A stretch of 64,000 nt of DNA. Origin: Streptomyces sp. DG2A-72. GTDB taxonomy: Bacteria > Actinomycetota > Actinomycetes > Streptomycetales > Streptomycetaceae. A model generated the notes under the pieces. That model searched no databases, was not told where the DNA came from, and worked only from the letters and a program-made list of their open reading frames with translations. Of this stretch, positions 56,946 to 64,000 are shown one piece after another. The position numbers were made by a program, and so were the translations under genes. The stretch lies in NCBI RefSeq assembly GCF_030499575.1, contig NZ_JASTLC010000001.1:6782001-6846000 (forward strand). Direction: 5' to 3'. Every line of letters starts with the position of its first letter. Position 1 is the stretch's first letter.

Positions 56946-58427
56946 ATGACGACATTCGCCAGCGGCACAGACACCCTGACGCGCGATGCGCTGACCGTCC
57001 TCCAGCCCGGCTTCCCGGGCACCACCGCCCCCGACTGGCTGCTGCGCCGCCTCGGCGAGGGCCTGGCCTCCGTCGGCCTGTTCGGCCGCAACATCGCCTC
57101 CCCCGACCAACTGGCCGCACTCACGGCCCAGTTGCGCGCCGAACGCGACGACGTACTGGTCGCGATCGACGAGGAGGGCGGTGATGTCACCCGCCTGGAG
57201 GTGAGGACCGGTTCCTCGTTCCCCGGCAACCATGCGCTGGGCGCGGTGGACGACGTCTCGCTCACCGAGGAGGTGGCGTACGCACTCGGCCGCCGCCTCG
57301 CCGAGTGCGGAGTGAACCTCGACTGGGCCCCGTCCGCCGACGTGAACTCCAACCCCTCCAACCCGGTCATCGGCGTCCGCTCCTTCGGCGCCGACACGGA
57401 CCTGGTCGCCCGCCACACCGCCGCCTACGTCACCGGCCTCCAGTCCTCCGGGGTGGCCGCCTGCACCAAGCACTTCCCGGGCCACGGCGACACCGCGGTC
57501 GACTCCCACCACGCGATGCCCCGCATCGACGCCGACGCCTCGGTGCTGTCGTCCCGCGAACTCGCCCCGTTCCGCGCCGCCATCGCCGCCGGCACCCGCG
57601 CGGTGATGAGCGCCCACATCCTGGTCCCGGCCCTGGACCCGGACCGCCCGGCCACCCTCTCCAGCCCGGTCCTGACGGAGTTGCTGCGCGGCCGACTCGG
57701 CTACGACGGCCTGATCGTCACCGACGGCATGGAGATGCAGGCCATCGCCGCCATCTACGGCATAGAACGCGGCAGCGTCCTCGCCATCGCCGCCGGCGCC
57801 GACGCGATCTGCGTGGGCGGCGGCCTCGCGGACGACGAGACGGTACGCCGCCTGCGCGACGCCCTGATCTCAGCCGTCCGCTCGGGCGAACTCCCCGAGG
57901 AACGCCTGGCGGACGCGGCGGAACGCGTCCGCGCGCTGGCCCACTGGACGTCCGAGGCCCCGACGAACACGGGCGAGCCCCGAACGGACATCGGCCTCAT
58001 CGCGGCCCGCCGCGCCCTGAGAGTGACGGCCGCGGAGCCATACGCCCCCCTGACCAAAGCCCCCTACGTCGCCGCCTTCACCCCGGTCGCGAACATAGCC
58101 GTCGGCGACGAAACCCCCTGGGGCGTCGCCGCGGAACTGACCCGCCTGCTCCCGGGCACAGAGACGGGCAGCTTCACAGGGGACGAGGCAGGCCCCAAAG
58201 CCCTCGCCGCAGCGAACGGCCACCGCATCATCGCCGTCGTCCGCGACGAACACCGCCACGCCTGGATGGCAACGGCCCTCGACACGGTGCTGCAGGAACG
58301 CCCCGACACGATCGTGGTCGAGATGGGCGTACCCCAGGCGGCCCCGAGGGGCACGCTGCACATCGCGACGCACGGGGCGGCGCGGGTGTGTGGACGGGCG
58401 GCGGCGGAAGTGATAGCGGGAGCGTAA
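56946..58427 (+). CDS. dasD: GH3 beta-N-acetylglucosaminidase (DasD)
   Basis: 493 residues. GH3/NagZ-type hallmarks: KHFPGHGDTAVDSHHAMPRID, with the Asp-His general-acid pair in DTAVDSHH, and the nucleophile Asp in IVTDGMEMQA. A C-terminal domain (about 340-493) follows the barrel. No signal peptide, so it acts in the cytoplasm, splitting imported chitobiose to GlcNAc. The start ATG 56946 follows dasC closely. In S. coelicolor this position is dasD. Confidence 0.9.
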   Translation: MTTFASGTDTLTRDALTVLQPGFPGTTAPDWLLRRLGEGLASVGLFGRNIASPDQLAALTAQLRAERDDVLVAIDEEGGDVTRLEVRTGSSFPGNHALGAVDDVSLTEEVAYALGRRLAECGVNLDWAPSADVNSNPSNPVIGVRSFGADTDLVARHTAAYVTGLQSSGVAACTKHFPGHGDTAVDSHHAMPRIDADASVLSSRELAPFRAAIAAGTRAVMSAHILVPALDPDRPATLSSPVLTELLRGRLGYDGLIVTDGMEMQAIAAIYGIERGSVLAIAAGADAICVGGGLADDETVRRLRDALISAVRSGELPEERLADAAERVRALAHWTSEAPTNTGEPRTDIGLIAARRALRVTAAEPYAPLTKAPYVAAFTPVANIAVGDETPWGVAAELTRLLPGTETGSFTGDEAGPKALAAANGHRIIAVVRDEHRHAWMATALDTVLQERPDTIVVEMGVPQAAPRGTLHIATHGAARVCGRAAAEVIAGA

Positions 58428-58444
58428 CCGGTACGACGACAAAG

Positions 58445-58472
58445 GCGCCGGTCCCTTGAAGGGGACCGGCGC
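58445..58472 (+). terminator. Terminator of the dasBCD unit
   Basis: 11-bp stem GCGCCGGTCCC/GGGACCGGCGC (58445-58455 with 58462-58472) shortly after dasD. Confidence 0.8.
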
Positions 58473-58481
58473 TGTCTGTAC

Positions 58482-58554
58482 TCAGGGGCGCGGGGCTGTA
58501 TCGATATGCGGCTCCGCCGCGTGGGCGCGACCAGCCACAGACAACCCGCAGCCG
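58482..58554 (-). repeat. Dispersed intergenic repeat, copy C (inverted)
   Basis: On the minus strand reads CGGGTTGTCTGTGGCTGGTC, CGCGCCCACGCGGCGGAGCC, CATATCGATACAGCCCCGCG, CCCCTGA. Nearly identical to copy B at 39243. It lies between the convergent dasD and nagB genes. Confidence 0.8.
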
Positions 58555-58579
58555 ACACTGAACAGAACCCGGCAGACGC

Positions 58580-59365
58580 CTAGATCCCCTGCCACTCCGG
58601 CTTATTGGCAAACGTGTGCCGGAAGTAGTCCGCAAGCTTCAACTTGGAAGCGGCCCCTTCATCGACAACAACCGTCGCATGCGGATGCAACTGCAACGCC
58701 GACGCCGGACACACCGCGGCAACCGGCCCTTCCACCGTCGCCGCCACCGCATCGGCCTTCCCCTCACCCGTGGCGAGCAACACCAGATGCCGAGCCTCAA
58801 GGATCGTCCCGATCCCCTGAGTGATGACGTGATGCGGCACCTGCTCCATGTCCCCGTCAAAGAAGCGCGCGTTGTCCACCCGCGTCTGCTCGGTCAACGT
58901 CTTGATCCGAGTCCGTGAGGCCAGCGACGAGCACGGCTCGTTGAACCCGATGTGCCCGTCCGTCCCGATCCCGAGCAACTGCAGATCCACCCCACCGGCG
59001 GCGCCCAACGCAGCGTCATAGGCCTCGCAAGCCCCCAGTACGTCCTCAGCCGTACCGTCCGGCCCCATGAACGCGTCCATCCCGAGCCCCAGCGGCTCCA
59101 GCACCTCCCGCCGCAGCACCGAACGGTACGACTCCGGATGCTCGGCCGGCAGCCCCACGTACTCGTCGAGCTGGGCGATCCGCGCCCGAGAGGCATCCAC
59201 GGCACCGGACTTCACCTTGGCGGCCAGCGCCTCATAGATGGGCAGCGGCGTCGACCCGGTGGCCACGCCGAGCAGGGCGTCGGGCTTGCGCCGCAGGAGT
59301 TGCGCCATGGCCTCGGCGATCAGCTCGCCACCCGCCTTGGCGTCCGGAACGATGACAACTTCCAC
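58580..59365 (-). CDS. nagB: Glucosamine-6-phosphate deaminase
   Basis: 261 residues. NagB motifs: GVATGSTPLPIYEAL, AQLDEYVGL, GIGTDGHIGFNEP and the SRTR phosphate loop. Converts glucosamine-6-phosphate to fructose-6-phosphate and ammonia. It therefore consumes the DasR inducer. ATG 59365. A DasR site lies 52 bases upstream. Confidence 0.94.
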   Translation of the reverse strand: MEVVIVPDAKAGGELIAEAMAQLLRRKPDALLGVATGSTPLPIYEALAAKVKSGAVDASRARIAQLDEYVGLPAEHPESYRSVLRREVLEPLGLGMDAFMGPDGTAEDVLGACEAYDAALGAAGGVDLQLLGIGTDGHIGFNEPCSSLASRTRIKTLTEQTRVDNARFFDGDMEQVPHHVITQGIGTILEARHLVLLATGEGKADAVAATVEGPVAAVCPASALQLHPHATVVVDEGAASKLKLADYFRHTFANKPEWQGI

Positions 59366-59416
59366 GCTGGGCCTGCCGATCTGAGAAGAGGGGCTCTGGG
59401 GGACCCGTAGGGGCTA

Positions 59417-59432
59417 TGTGGTTTAGACCAAT
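59417..59432. promoter_or_regulatory. DasR site upstream of nagB
   Basis: TGTGGTTTAGACCAAT; core GGTTTAGACC is a near-palindromic dre. Consistent with DasR repression of nagB. Confidence 0.82.
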
Positions 59433-59592
59433 CTAACAGAGACGGGCCTTGTGTCCCAGGTGAAGAGGGGCACCCGCACCACCACACTCCCTCCCGCATG
59501 CTGACACCCACACACCCGCGCCGAAACGCGAAGCGACCCCTCAGCGACACACCGGCAACACCGCCACGCCCCGGAGCAACGGCGTTCGTCCC

Positions 59593-59769
59593 TCAGGTCA
59601 GCGAACCCCCCGTCGCATCCACCCAGCTCCCGGTCACCCACCGTCCTCCCCGGACGCAAGAGACGCCACCACGTCCGCCACCGAGTTCACCGTGATGTTC
59701 CGAGAGCCCAGCACCTTGGACAGGTCGCGGGAGAAGACATCGAGGGCGCCCTTCGTCAGAGCGGGCATC
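59593..59769 (-). pseudogene. Truncated short-chain dehydrogenase remnant
   Basis: Minus strand: TKGALDVFSRDLSKVLGSRNITVNSV, then directly ADVVASLASG (about 40 residues of a normal SDR missing), then after a frame change WVTGSWVDATGGSLT and a stop at 59593. The 5' two-thirds is gone, cut off where a TetR remnant begins on the other strand. Confidence 0.7.
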
Positions 59770-59928
59770 GCCGCAGGTGAACTCCCAGCCGGCGCCGACG
59801 CCGCGGCGCTCGCCCGGCACACGGGTGCGGTGATCCAGGGCATGTCCCAGCAGGCGCGCGACGGCGCGAGCCGGGAGGAACTGGAAGCGCTCGCGGAAAT
59901 TGCCATGGCCAACTGGCCCCGCGCGTAG
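59766..59928 (+). pseudogene. C-terminal remnant of a TetR regulator
   Basis: Plus strand: RAGIAAGELPAGADAAALAR, HTGAVIQGMSQQARDGASRE, ELEALAEIAMANWP is the typical last helix set of SDR-associated TetR repressors. The helix-turn-helix and most of the ligand domain are absent. Its 5' end fuses to the SDR remnant, as if a divergent TetR/SDR pair had lost everything in between. Confidence 0.7.
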
Positions 59929-60007
59929 CCCGAGCGGGTTAGGCTGCGAAGCGCCAACAACGCACAGGGTCCAACAACAAAACAGCTCCCGATGCATAGA
60001 CACGCCT

Positions 60008-60023
60008 AGTGGTCTAGTCCACA
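60008..60023. promoter_or_regulatory. Orphan DasR-like site
   Basis: AGTGGTCTAGTCCACA, core GGTCTAGTCC identical to the first site of the dasR-dasA array. It lies about 300 bases upstream of the PdtaS-type kinase and beyond the dead SDR/TetR remnant. Confidence 0.7.
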
Positions 60024-60326
60024 ATGCGTAGGGAAGCTCAAGTGCGTATCAAGCACGGCGCGCTTCACTAGAACCTCCGTCTTCCCCGCACAGGAAGGCG
60101 GACGAGGAACCGGAGCTCTCTGCCCTGACTGCCCCGGCTCCTCATCCTTCGGCCGACCGGGACCGCACACCCCGCGGCCGATGCTGCTCCGGGCTGCGGT
60201 GCCGGGAGGGTTGAGGGTCCCTCTCAGGCGCCGCGGCCCGCGGGTGTCTTCGAGGGCCGTACGGCAGGCTCGTATGAGAGCCCATACATTTCAGAGCCGT
60301 ACAAACCGCCAGGTACGCTCGCACAC
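60024..60326. other. Intergenic region before the PdtaS-type kinase
   Basis: No convincing gene. A long imperfect hairpin (about 60102-60141) has GAGGANCCGG/CCGGNTCCTC arms. TACGCT (60313-60318) just before GTG 60327 fits a -10 for leaderless transcription of the kinase. Confidence 0.45.
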
Positions 60327-61802
60327 GTGCCCTCCATGAACGAACTGGTCCGCCAGCACACCGCCCTCGACGACTCCGATCTCGAGTGGCTGCATCTGCT
60401 GGTCTCGGAGTGGCAGCTGCTCTCCAACCTCTCCTTCGCCGACCTCGTCCTGTGGGTCCCCACCCGCGACGGCACCCGCTATGTCTCCGTCGCCCAGATG
60501 CGCCCCAACACCGGCCCCACCTCCTACCAGGACGACATGGTCGGCCACCTCGTCCCGCGCGGCCGGCGCCCCATGCTGGACGCCGCCCACGACGAGGGCC
60601 GGATCGTGCGCGAGGGCGACCCCGAGTGGCGAGAAGAGGTGCCGGTCAGGGTCGAGTCCATTCCGGTACGACGGGAAGGGCGCGTCCTCGGTGTCATCGC
60701 GCGCAACACCAACCTCCTGACCGTCCGCACCCCGAGCCGCCTGGAGTTGACGTATCTCCAGAGTGCGTCGGACCTCGCGCAGATGATCGCGGCGGGCTCG
60801 TTCCCGTTCCCGAACCAGCAGATGGACATGGACGCCGCCCCGCGTGTCGGCGACGGACTGATCCGGCTCGACGCCGACGGCATCGTCCACTACGCCTCCC
60901 CGAACGCACTCTCCGCCTACCACCGCATGGGCCTCGCCGCCGACCTCGTCGGCTGCCACCTCGGCAGGATCACCGCCGAACTCGCCCCGTCCCGCGGGCC
61001 GGTGGACGAGGCGCTCGCCAAGGTGGCCAGCGGCTGGGCGCCGCGCGAGTTCGAGATCGAGGCCCACGACGGGGTGATCCAGTTCCGCACGATCCCGCTC
61101 AAACCCAAGGGCACCCGCATCGGTTCGCTGGTCCTGCTCCGCGACGTCACCGAACTGCGCCGCCGCGAGCGCGAGTTGATCACCAAGGACGCCACCATCC
61201 GGGAGATCCACCACCGGGTGAAGAACAACCTCCAGACCGTGGCGGCCCTGCTCCGCCTCCAGGCCCGCCGCATCGAGTCCGACCGCGGACGCGAGGCCCT
61301 CGAAGAGGCGGTACGGCGGGTCGGGTCGATCGCGATCGTGCACGAGACGCTCTCCCAGAACCTGGACGAGCGTGTGGAGTTCGACGAGATCGCGGACCGG
61401 GTCCTCGCGATGGTCGCCGAGATCTCGCCCGGCAAGGTCACCGGCCGACGCACCGGACGCTTCGGAATCCTGGACGCCGAGGTCGCCACCCCGCTTTCCA
61501 TGGTCTTGACCGAAGTCCTCCAGAACGCCCTCGAACACGGCTTCCGCGAAGGCGACACGGGAACCGTCGAGGTCACGGCCGTCCGCGGCGGTACGACGAA
61601 GGAGGCGCGGCTCCTTGTCACCGTCCAGGACGACGGGGTCGGGCTGCCGGCCGGCTTCGACCCGCACACCGCGGGCAACCTGGGGCTGCAGATCGTGCGG
61701 ACGCTGGTGGAAGGCGAGTTGGGCGGCTCGTTCGACATGGTGCCGGCGCCGGAGCGGGGTACTCAGGTGATCCTTGACATCCCGGTGCAGGCGAACAAGT
61801 AG
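60327..61802 (+). CDS. Sensor histidine kinase, PdtaS type (GAF-PAS-HisKA_2)
   Basis: 491 residues from GTG 60327 (ATG 60336 also possible). GAF-like domain (about 20-150), PAS-like domain (about 165-280), then HisKA_2 with phospho-acceptor in REIHHRVKNNLQTVAALLRLQ, and an ATPase with the N box EVLQNALEHGF and G box DDGVGLP. No membrane helix, so cytosolic. Closely resembles M. tuberculosis PdtaS, which partners the ANTAR regulator PdtaR to control translation-level nutrient genes. No response regulator is encoded nearby. Convergent with wblE. Confidence 0.9.
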   Translation: MPSMNELVRQHTALDDSDLEWLHLLVSEWQLLSNLSFADLVLWVPTRDGTRYVSVAQMRPNTGPTSYQDDMVGHLVPRGRRPMLDAAHDEGRIVREGDPEWREEVPVRVESIPVRREGRVLGVIARNTNLLTVRTPSRLELTYLQSASDLAQMIAAGSFPFPNQQMDMDAAPRVGDGLIRLDADGIVHYASPNALSAYHRMGLAADLVGCHLGRITAELAPSRGPVDEALAKVASGWAPREFEIEAHDGVIQFRTIPLKPKGTRIGSLVLLRDVTELRRRERELITKDATIREIHHRVKNNLQTVAALLRLQARRIESDRGREALEEAVRRVGSIAIVHETLSQNLDERVEFDEIADRVLAMVAEISPGKVTGRRTGRFGILDAEVATPLSMVLTEVLQNALEHGFREGDTGTVEVTAVRGGTTKEARLLVTVQDDGVGLPAGFDPHTAGNLGLQIVRTLVEGELGGSFDMVPAPERGTQVILDIPVQANK

Positions 61803-61830
61803 CGCACGTAGCGTTTGCGCACAGCAAAGA

Positions 61831-61857
61831 GCCCCGGACCATCCTGTGGTCCGGGGC
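61831..61857. terminator. Bidirectional terminator between the kinase and wblE
   Basis: Perfect 11-bp stem (61831-61841 with 61847-61857), 5-base loop, between convergent genes. Confidence 0.85.
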
Positions 61858-61969
61858 CAGTGCTCGTGCGTGCTATGCGCATCGGGGGTACTGCGCGCTG
61901 CGGCTCGGGGGCGGGAGATGCGTACTCGCTGTACGCGCCGCCAAGCTCAGGCTGTGCGGGGCGGGTGTG

Positions 61970-62227
61970 TCAGGCGGAGGCCTGACGGGCCCGGTTGCGG
62001 GCGGCGCGGCGCTTCATGGCGCGGCGCTCGTCCTCGCTGAGACCACCCCAGACGCCGGAGTCCTGACCGGACTCGAGCGCCCACTGCAGGCACTGCTCCA
62101 TGACGGGGCAGCGGCGGCAGACGGCCTTGGCTTCCTCGATCTGCAGCAGCGCAGGACCGGTGTTGCCGATGGGGAAGAAGAGCTCGGGGTCTTCCTCGCG
62201 GCAAACGGCGTTGTGACGCCAGTCCAT
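61970..62227 (-). CDS. wblE: WblE (WhiB1-type) Fe-S transcription factor
   Basis: 85 residues. Cluster cysteines C9, C37, C40 and C46; GVWGGLSEDERR turn; basic C-terminus (KRRAARNRARQ). WhiB1/WblE is the essential, most conserved Wbl member; its [4Fe-4S] cluster reacts with nitric oxide and it binds region 4 of the principal sigma factor. ATG 62227 has AAGGAGAGG upstream. A CRP-like site lies 44 bases before the start, as for M. tuberculosis whiB1. Position beside the PdtaS kinase is conserved in both genera. Confidence 0.96.
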   Translation of the reverse strand: MDWRHNAVCREEDPELFFPIGNTGPALLQIEEAKAVCRRCPVMEQCLQWALESGQDSGVWGGLSEDERRAMKRRAARNRARQASA

Positions 62228-62270
62228 GGCTGCTACCTCTCCTTGGTATTACGTGCTGATTGCTTGTGAA

Positions 62271-62286
62271 TGTGAACGCTTTCACG
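62271..62286. promoter_or_regulatory. CRP-like site upstream of wblE
   Basis: TGTGAACGCTTTCACG fits TGTGA-N6-TCACA except for the last base. M. tuberculosis whiB1 is known to be controlled by the cAMP receptor protein. Confidence 0.65.
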
Positions 62287-62547
62287 AATCCCTCAACAAG
62301 GGAAGGGCCGACCGTCAGGTTTCCCTGGCGTGGTCCTGTGGATTGAAGAGGGGTTCCGGTGATCTGTGGAGGCCGATTCTGCGGGCCGTCCCGATCGCCA
62401 CGTAGAGACTCGCAAACCTCAGCGGCGGATACAACCCCTTCCGGAAAGTTTTTTTTGATTCCTCGGTGTCGACTAGGTCACAGCCGTACTTCCATGGGGT
62501 GGACCCTGGCCTAAACGTTCGAGTGAAAGGACTTTAGCCCCTTCTGC
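62287..62547. other. Intergenic region upstream of wblE
   Basis: Non-coding. Holds the rest of the wblE promoter region; I cannot place -10/-35 elements with confidence. An unusual run of eight T (about 62449-62456) stands out in this GC-rich DNA and may be part of the 3' signal of the minus-strand kinase gene. Confidence 0.4.
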
Positions 62548-63516
62548 TCACACAATCACACGCAGTGCACGGCGTACGCCTGTGAACGTCACGCTGGTAC
62601 GCAGCCCGAGGTGGTCGCCGTCCATCTGGAGGGGTAGTGGCGCCTTCGATTGCAAGGTGAACTGGTCCAGGTCGTGCAGGCCCACGGCGTGCTTGCCCTG
62701 GGGTCCGTGTTCGGGGGACGAATTGAGCAACTGCGTGCCATACCGGGCGACCGCCGGCATGGACAGCCGGGTCAGACCGAATACGTCGAGCCCGGTATCG
62801 AACGAAGCCTTAGGTGACGCGTACATCGGGCGATTGCCCAGATAGGTCCATGGAGCGGTGTTCGAGACTATGGACACCACCAGACCGGTCACCGGCTCCT
62901 CGCCGGCCCGCTCGAGCGTGATCGAACCGTGTCTCCGGTTGGACTCACCCAGCAGTTGACGGACGACCTGGCGGACGTAGAGCGCGTGTGTCGACTTCTT
63001 GCCCAGCTCCCGCTGCTGCTCGACCCGGCCGACGACACCGCCGTCGAAGCCGAGCCCCGCGTTGAAGGTGAACCAGCGGGCCGGGACGGCCTCGTCCTCG
63101 GTGCCCGGTGTGCCCGCGGCGAGGCCGAGTCCGACCGTGCGTTCGCTTTTGTCGCGCAGTGCGTCCAGTACGGCACCGGTGGCCTCCACGGCGTCGTTGG
63201 GCAGGCCGAGGGCGCGGGCGAAGACGTTGGTCGAGCCGCCGGGGACGACGGCGAGGCGGGGGAGGTGGTCCGGATCGGGGCCGGCGTGCAGTAGGCCGTT
63301 GACGACCTCGTTGACCGTGCCGTCGCCGCCGAGGGCCACCACGAGATCGATGTCGTCGCTCTCCGCGGCCTGCCGGCCCAGGTCGCGTCCGTGGCCGCGG
63401 TACTCGGTGGTGACCGCCTCCAGCTTCATCTCGCTGGCGAGCGCATGGATCAGGACATCGCGCGTACGTGCGCTTGTGGTGGTAGCCGCCGGATTGACCA
63501 CGAGAAGTGCACGCAT
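62548..63516 (-). CDS. Diacylglycerol kinase-family lipid kinase
   Basis: 322 residues. Catalytic-domain signature VVALGGDGTVNEVVNGL, then VVPGGSTNVFARALGLP and GLGFDGGVVGRVE, typical of the DgkB/YegS family that phosphorylates diacylglycerol or related lipids. No membrane helix, so peripheral. ATG 63516. From memory, a homologue lies next to whiB1 in M. tuberculosis (Rv3218), so the pairing is old. Confidence 0.9.
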   Translation of the reverse strand: MRALLVVNPAATTTSARTRDVLIHALASEMKLEAVTTEYRGHGRDLGRQAAESDDIDLVVALGGDGTVNEVVNGLLHAGPDPDHLPRLAVVPGGSTNVFARALGLPNDAVEATGAVLDALRDKSERTVGLGLAAGTPGTEDEAVPARWFTFNAGLGFDGGVVGRVEQQRELGKKSTHALYVRQVVRQLLGESNRRHGSITLERAGEEPVTGLVVSIVSNTAPWTYLGNRPMYASPKASFDTGLDVFGLTRLSMPAVARYGTQLLNSSPEHGPQGKHAVGLHDLDQFTLQSKAPLPLQMDGDHLGLRTSVTFTGVRRALRVIV

Positions 63517-63620
63517 GCGTTGCAGCGTACCTACTGGGTGGTACCGGGCCCAGTCCAGGTAGGGATCTCGTAAGAGATCCTGGCCATGGCGGCGGACATG
63601 GCGAGGGCTACGCTTCAGGG

Positions 63621-64000
63621 GTGAGCAGTGAGAAGAACCCCTCTTCGGAAACCGCCCCGGAAACCGCAGAACCCCGCCCCCGGCGCCTGACCTGTGCGGC
63701 CGCGCTGGCCGGTCTGGAGGGGCTCGCCCTGGTCGTCGGCGGTGTCTGGATGCTCGTCCTGGGGATCACGGGCGACCCGGACGACCGGCAGCAGGCCATC
63801 ACCGGTGGCGTCACCGTGCTCGTCCTCGCGCTGCTGCCGCTGCTGGCCGCCCGCGGACTTCTCGCCCGGCGCAGCTGGAGCCGTGGCCCGGCCGTCATCA
63901 CGCAGCTCCTGGCGCTGCCGGTGGCGTACAACCTGCTCCAGGCCGACAGCCTGGCCATTCCCGGCGGTATCGCGCTCGCCGTGGTGGCGGTGGCGGCGCT
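63621..64000 (+). CDS. Integral membrane protein, 3' end beyond the window
   Basis: At least 126 residues from GTG 63621, open to the window edge. After a polar N-terminus (MSSEKNPSSETAPETAEP) there are at least three to four membrane helices (LEGLALVVGGVWMLVLGI; VTVLVLALLPLLAARGLL; the last beginning IPGGIALAVVAVAAL). TACGCT at 63609-63614 fits a leaderless start. It resembles a conserved small membrane protein near whiB1 in mycobacteria (Rv3217c, from memory). Function unknown. Confidence 0.75.
   Translation, partial: MSSEKNPSSETAPETAEPRPRRLTCAAALAGLEGLALVVGGVWMLVLGITGDPDDRQQAITGGVTVLVLALLPLLAARGLLARRSWSRGPAVITQLLALPVAYNLLQADSLAIPGGIALAVVAVAA

Overview
This window is chromosomal core DNA of a Streptomyces species or a very close relative. 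The evidence is very high GC with strong third-position bias, frequent GTG starts and apparently leaderless genes, and a set of genus markers: wblC, wblE, sigR-rsrA, the DasR/Das chitobiose system, the epi-isozizaene synthase/CYP170A pair and the cobalamin-controlled nrdAB genes. From memory, the gene order matches the S. coelicolor region from about SCO5186 to SCO5242. Two blocks (about 0.1-21 kb and 34-64 kb) also recall M. tuberculosis Rv3193c-Rv3199c and Rv3217c-Rv3223c, so much of the window is old actinobacterial core.

0-21 kb: nudC, mycoredoxin (with a SigR-type promoter) and helicase uvrD2 lead into wblC, the antibiotic-response regulator. wblC sits behind a roughly 600-nt leader holding a 108-codon upstream ORF, a terminator hairpin and a candidate antiterminator pairing. 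Then come a UbiB/ABC1-like kinase overlapping a ThiF/E1-like protein, a YgjP-type metallopeptidase, three AIM24-domain genes (the first fused to TerD), a Nudix hydrolase overlapping a DUF2342 zincin-like protein, a degenerate SDR, moaE, a small membrane protein, a PDZ/Lon-like protease, a PPA1309-family protein and the UPF0182 membrane protein.

21-34 kb: two identical initiator tRNA genes flank a TPR/Sel1 protein. A decayed ABC-transporter remnant follows. Next are a Fur-family regulator with a catalase and a palindromic operator, a CBS protein, hisN, a TetR/SMR pair, aroA-rsgA, an M50B-like protein, a SRAP (HMCES-type) protein and an alpha/beta hydrolase.

34-48 kb: sigR-rsrA with the autoregulated sigRp2, two HD-domain membrane proteins (the second degenerate), a TPR protein, peptide deformylase, the albaflavenone pair eizA-cyp170A, then nrdS, nrdB and nrdA with a B12 riboswitch.

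48-64 kb: two carbon-uptake modules (MctP/DUF3311 and CstA/YbdD), dasR, dasA, dasB, dasC, GH3 hexosaminidase and nagB with several DasR sites, a collapsed SDR/TetR remnant beside another DasR-like site, the PdtaS-type kinase, wblE with a CRP-like site, a diacylglycerol-kinase-family gene and a membrane gene cut by the window edge.

Themes are stress sensing (wblC, sigR/rsrA, Fur/catalase, mycoredoxin), amino-sugar and monocarboxylate uptake, dNTP synthesis, and several poorly understood conserved membrane or proteolysis proteins. I see no phage, no insertion sequence, no CRISPR array and no large biosynthetic cluster. Gene names rest on motif recognition by eye; no database search was run.
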